Below are positions 61,706 to 64,000 of a stretch of DNA of 64,000 nucleotides, piece by piece. Numbering within the stretch: position 1 is the stretch's first letter; each line of letters starts with the position of its first letter. Position numbers and translations under genes: made by a program. This stretch comes from Robertmurraya andreesenii (lineage in GTDB: Bacteria; Bacillota; Bacilli; Bacillales; Cytobacillaceae): the NCBI RefSeq assembly GCF_030813005.1, contig NZ_JAUSTU010000002.1, positions 124,001 to 188,000 on the forward strand. The letters are read 5' to 3'. A model generated the notes under the pieces. That model was not told the origin of the DNA, ran no database searches, and saw only the letters and a program-made list of their open reading frames with translations.

Positions 61706-62548
61706 TTAACGAATTCCGTTCACAAGTCCCAGCATCTGATCAGCGATGCTTATGGACCTCGATTGAAATTGATAGGTGCGCTGGGTATTCATAAGGTCCG
61801 TCATTTCCTTTGCCATATCGACATTAGAGGATTCTAGGGCATTTTGTTGAATCCCGATTTCATTTCGAAGAGGACCCACTAAATCGGTAAAAATCTCCTC
61901 CAGCCCTACATTCAACTGGGCAAAATTCGTTGGCAGGCCGTACAGATTATTCCCTTTTGACTCTAGGAACTGAGGTTTGTTGACCTGGACGACGGCGAGA
62001 TTAAAGGCTTGAACCGTCCCATCTGTCTTTGTCACGGTCAGTCTACCATTCGGATCAATACTGTAATCCTTCGGCTCTCCCGTTATGTAAATAGGATTTT
62101 CATACTCATCAACAATAGAATGGCCATCAGCTGTCACAAGAGCAAGTTCATTCACGCCGACGGGGGATAAGTAGAATGCTCCATTCCGTGTGTATTGAAT
62201 TTCGCTCCCTGCTTCGGTTTGAACAAGCACCTTATAGAGCTGATTTTCCTTTGTAAAAGCGGTATCCAGCGGACGATCCGTCGTCTTAATCGGACCTTGT
62301 GTCATCACTAATTGCGCTTGGGCAAGCTTTGCCCCAGTGCCCTGACGAATACCATTTGGGGTAAGGCGATTCACTTCCGCCGCTAAATTACGCTGATTAT
62401 TAAACTGCTGATACATCAGTTCCGTAAAGGTTGCCTCTCTCCTTTTGAAGCCATTCGTATCAATATTCGCCATATTGTTGGAGATGATGTCCAATTGCTT
62501 TTGCAGCTGTGATAATGTATTCGTTGCCGTGATCATCGTTCGATTCAT
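61706..62548 (-). CDS. flhP: FlhP, flagellar basal-body rod protein (FlgG-like)
   Basis: The 280-aa protein starts MNRTMITATNTLSQLQKQLD with the rod motif ISNNMANIDTNGFKRR and ends with ESSNVDMAKEMTDLMNTQRT and the helical C-terminus typical of FlgG/FlgE paralogues. It forms part of the distal rod or hook. RBS AAAGGAGG. It lies 26 bp after flhO. Confidence 0.95.
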   Translation of the reverse strand: MNRTMITATNTLSQLQKQLDIISNNMANIDTNGFKRREATFTELMYQQFNNQRNLAAEVNRLTPNGIRQGTGAKLAQAQLVMTQGPIKTTDRPLDTAFTKENQLYKVLVQTEAGSEIQYTRNGAFYLSPVGVNELALVTADGHSIVDEYENPIYITGEPKDYSIDPNGRLTVTKTDGTVQAFNLAVVQVNKPQFLESKGNNLYGLPTNFAQLNVGLEEIFTDLVGPLRNEIGIQQNALESSNVDMAKEMTDLMNTQRTYQFQSRSISIADQMLGLVNGIR

Positions 62549-62574
62549 GCTTTAACCTCCTTTCAGCCTAACGC

Positions 62575-63414
62575 TTATCCGATTCTTCCAACCTCATTGG
62601 CAGCCTTGTCCATGCTTTTATCATAGGCCTGTAATACCTTTTGATTCGCTTCAAAGGCCCGGTAGGCCGTTAGCATATCCGTCATGGAACGGCTCATATC
62701 TACATTGGATCTTTCTAATTTTCCTTGCTGCAGTGAAAATTGAACACCCGCTGCTCCCCGTGCATCCGCTAAAGCTCCTCCATCACCTGTGCGATAGAGG
62801 CCATCGCCCTCTTTGACGAGGTTATATGGATCGGCTGAATAGCTGATTCCTAAGAATGCTGTTTCTCCAGCTGCCCCTTGCAGCATCCCATTTTCGTTCA
62901 CGGTGAATTGGTCACTGGACAGCTGAATTCGATTTCCATTCGAATCAAGGACATAATTGCCGCTCGCGGTTGTTAAGAAGCCTTGTCCATCTAAAGTAAA
63001 GTCACCATTTCTTGTATAGCGAATCTCCCCAGCCGCATTTTGCACGGTGAAAAAGACGCTGCCGTTAACGCCTGTTTCCTGGTTTCGAGGCATGATGATA
63101 TCCACTAATGCAAGGTCTGTCGTTTGCCCCGTATCCTGCAAATCTCCTTGGACGAACTTTGGCATAACCTCCTGCATGTAGACACCCGTATTAACCGGTC
63201 CTACTGTTTTGTTAAAAGGGAGATTCAAGCCTTTTTCAGTTGGCACCTTCTCTTGGTCAAAGCGCTTCAGCAGCATTTCTGGGAAGGCTCTCAAGGATGA
63301 TTGGTCCGCTTTATAGCCTGGCGTATTCGCATTGGCCATATTATTCGTTAACATTTCTGTTCGGCGCTGCTGTGCAAGCATCCCTGATGCAGCCGTATAA
63401 AATCCTCTAAACAT
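62575..63414 (-). CDS. flhO: FlhO, flagellar basal-body rod protein (FlgG-like)
   Basis: The 279-aa protein starts at ATG 63414 (GGGGTGAG 3-4 nt before); the longer frame to 63528 has no family similarity. MFRGFYTAASGMLAQQRRTE is the usual FlgG-type start, then LTNNMANANTPGYKA and a C-terminal ERSNVDMSRSMTDMLTAYRA. It pairs with flhP, downstream of mbl, as in Bacillus. Confidence 0.95.
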   Translation of the reverse strand: MFRGFYTAASGMLAQQRRTEMLTNNMANANTPGYKADQSSLRAFPEMLLKRFDQEKVPTEKGLNLPFNKTVGPVNTGVYMQEVMPKFVQGDLQDTGQTTDLALVDIIMPRNQETGVNGSVFFTVQNAAGEIRYTRNGDFTLDGQGFLTTASGNYVLDSNGNRIQLSSDQFTVNENGMLQGAAGETAFLGISYSADPYNLVKEGDGLYRTGDGGALADARGAAGVQFSLQQGKLERSNVDMSRSMTDMLTAYRAFEANQKVLQAYDKSMDKAANEVGRIG

Positions 63415-63710
63415 TCGCTCACCCCATCGTAAGGACTCTTTTTTCAAACGCATATCCGTTAGAAACCCTTCAAACGACCAAATACTTCTTGATGCATCTG
63501 AAAAAAGAGTCCTGCTTGTCCTCGTCAAAAAGCCATATATTCCTATTATAAAAAAAATCAGTCAAATAAACATTATATTTTTTCTCGAAATAAGAAATGG
63601 TGATAAGTACCAGCTCGTTCACTGGTCCTCATCACCCTTCTAGAGCTGTTGATACACGCGGCTACGCGATGAGTTTTTTAGCCAAAGGCTGTTTTCGTAT
63701 CGATTGCGGC
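63415..63710 (-). other. Intergenic region between mbl and flhO
   Basis: About 300 bp. It includes a hairpin ACCAG-n-CTGGT (63609-63626) and, just after mbl, a short AGCC-TTT-GGCT stem followed by AAAAAA on the minus strand. No gene supported. Confidence 0.5.
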
Positions 63711-64000
63711 CTAGCCGAATCTTCGACTAGAAATCCTGTCGATGTTATCAAGCATAATGCCCGTCCCAACTGCAACACAGTCCATTGGGTTCTCGGCAAC
63801 CAACACAGGCACCTTTAATTCCTCTGCTAACAGTAGGTCGAAGCCATGTAAAAGGGCTCCCCCACCTGTTAGAATAACACCGCGGTCAATGATGTCAGCT
63901 GATAATTCTGGTGGAGTGCGCTCTAAAACGCTCTTTGCCGCTTGAACAATGACGAAAACAGACTCGCGAAGAGCCAGCTCAATTTCCTCAGAATTGACGG
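63711..64000 (-). CDS. mbl: Mbl (MreB-like actin), C-terminal part
   Basis: The frame enters from the right window edge and ends with TAG at 63711. It reads ESVFVIVQAAKSVLERTPPE, DRGVILTGGGALLHGFD, and EELKVPVLVAENPMDCVAVG, ending ISSRRFG. This is the conserved phosphate-2 and C-terminal region of MreB/Mbl. The neighbouring flhO-flhP pair indicates Mbl rather than MreB. Mbl filaments guide lateral wall synthesis. Confidence 0.93.
   Translation of the reverse strand, partial: VNSEEIELALRESVFVIVQAAKSVLERTPPELSADIIDRGVILTGGGALLHGFDLLLAEELKVPVLVAENPMDCVAVGTGIMLDNIDRISSRRFG

Noticed and set aside
63414..63528. N-terminal 38-residue extension of FlhO.
   Set aside because: It is unlike any flagellar rod protein start; MFRGFYTAASGM is the conserved start and has its own ribosome site.

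Overview
The window looks like a chromosomal segment of a low-GC Gram-positive, most likely a Bacillaceae member. Three things support this. Shine-Dalgarno sites are strong (AGGAGG type). The right end carries a gene order like that known around ywpF-ssbB and fabZ-flhP-flhO-mbl in Bacillus. The wall machinery is SLH-domain plus CsaB, typical of bacilli with an S-layer on pyruvylated secondary wall polymer. I cannot name the genus from sequence alone. No rRNA, tRNA or CRISPR array was seen.

Layout. 1-6900: the 3' part of a lactocepin/C5a-peptidase-like subtilase cut off at a REP palindrome; a 977-bp tandem duplication of an unknown gene; the three-gene unknown module it came from; a broken copy of a comM/RAYT segment; and a truncated IS110. 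6900-13750: a 58-aa ORF and decayed DNA, then an unusual operon of an HTH protein with an ATP-synthase-beta-derived body, an acetamidase/formamidase and an alpha/beta hydrolase; an HTH-AbrB regulator with an ABC exporter; and a broken acetyltransferase. 14000-17300: an intact IS110 with a candidate bridge-RNA region, a DUF3221-like lipoprotein and a NERD protein. 17375-32773: four consecutive tyrosine recombinase genes, a promoterless S-layer C-terminal cassette, an IS256 element, RAYT-comM, an IS21 remnant, many REP palindromes, and finally an intact S-layer gene facing the cassette. 33275-47549: S-layer-associated wall enzymes (NlpC/P60, subtilase, amidase, glucosaminidase and L,D-transpeptidase, all with SLH domains, plus a LysM-NlpC/P60 protein) around a WecG/TagA - flippase-DUF5693 fusion - CsaB operon. 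48273-57827: a membrane-fusion-protein pair, a YhgE/Pip protein, and a SWIM protein with a SNF2 helicase. 58045-64000: conserved core genes (ssb, ywpF-like, fabZ, EpuA-like, flhP, flhO, mbl 3' end).

Main hypothesis. The cassette (21768-23987) and the expressed S-layer gene (30143-32773) are convergent paralogues. The expressed gene has a signal peptide, three SLH domains and an S-layer body. The cassette has only the body, with a terminator directly in front and no start signals. Their similarity begins abruptly at the same codons (S-A-I-N), in the same reading frame, at a 22-bp sequence with 20 matches that lies in inverted orientation in the two genes. An inversion between these sites would fuse the cassette in frame to the SLH anchor (227 + 728 residues) and silence the present body. 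Four tyrosine recombinase genes sit immediately beside the cassette. I infer an invertible S-layer switch; this has not been shown.

Second theme: REP palindromes. About nine copies of a hairpin related to AAGCACGGGGACGG/TTCTCCTGCTTCC occur in the left half, beside a REP-associated tyrosine transposase. Several genes (subtilase, comM copy, IS110 and IS21 transposases) are cut exactly at such a copy, and one copy is itself split by the IS256 element with an 8-bp target duplication.
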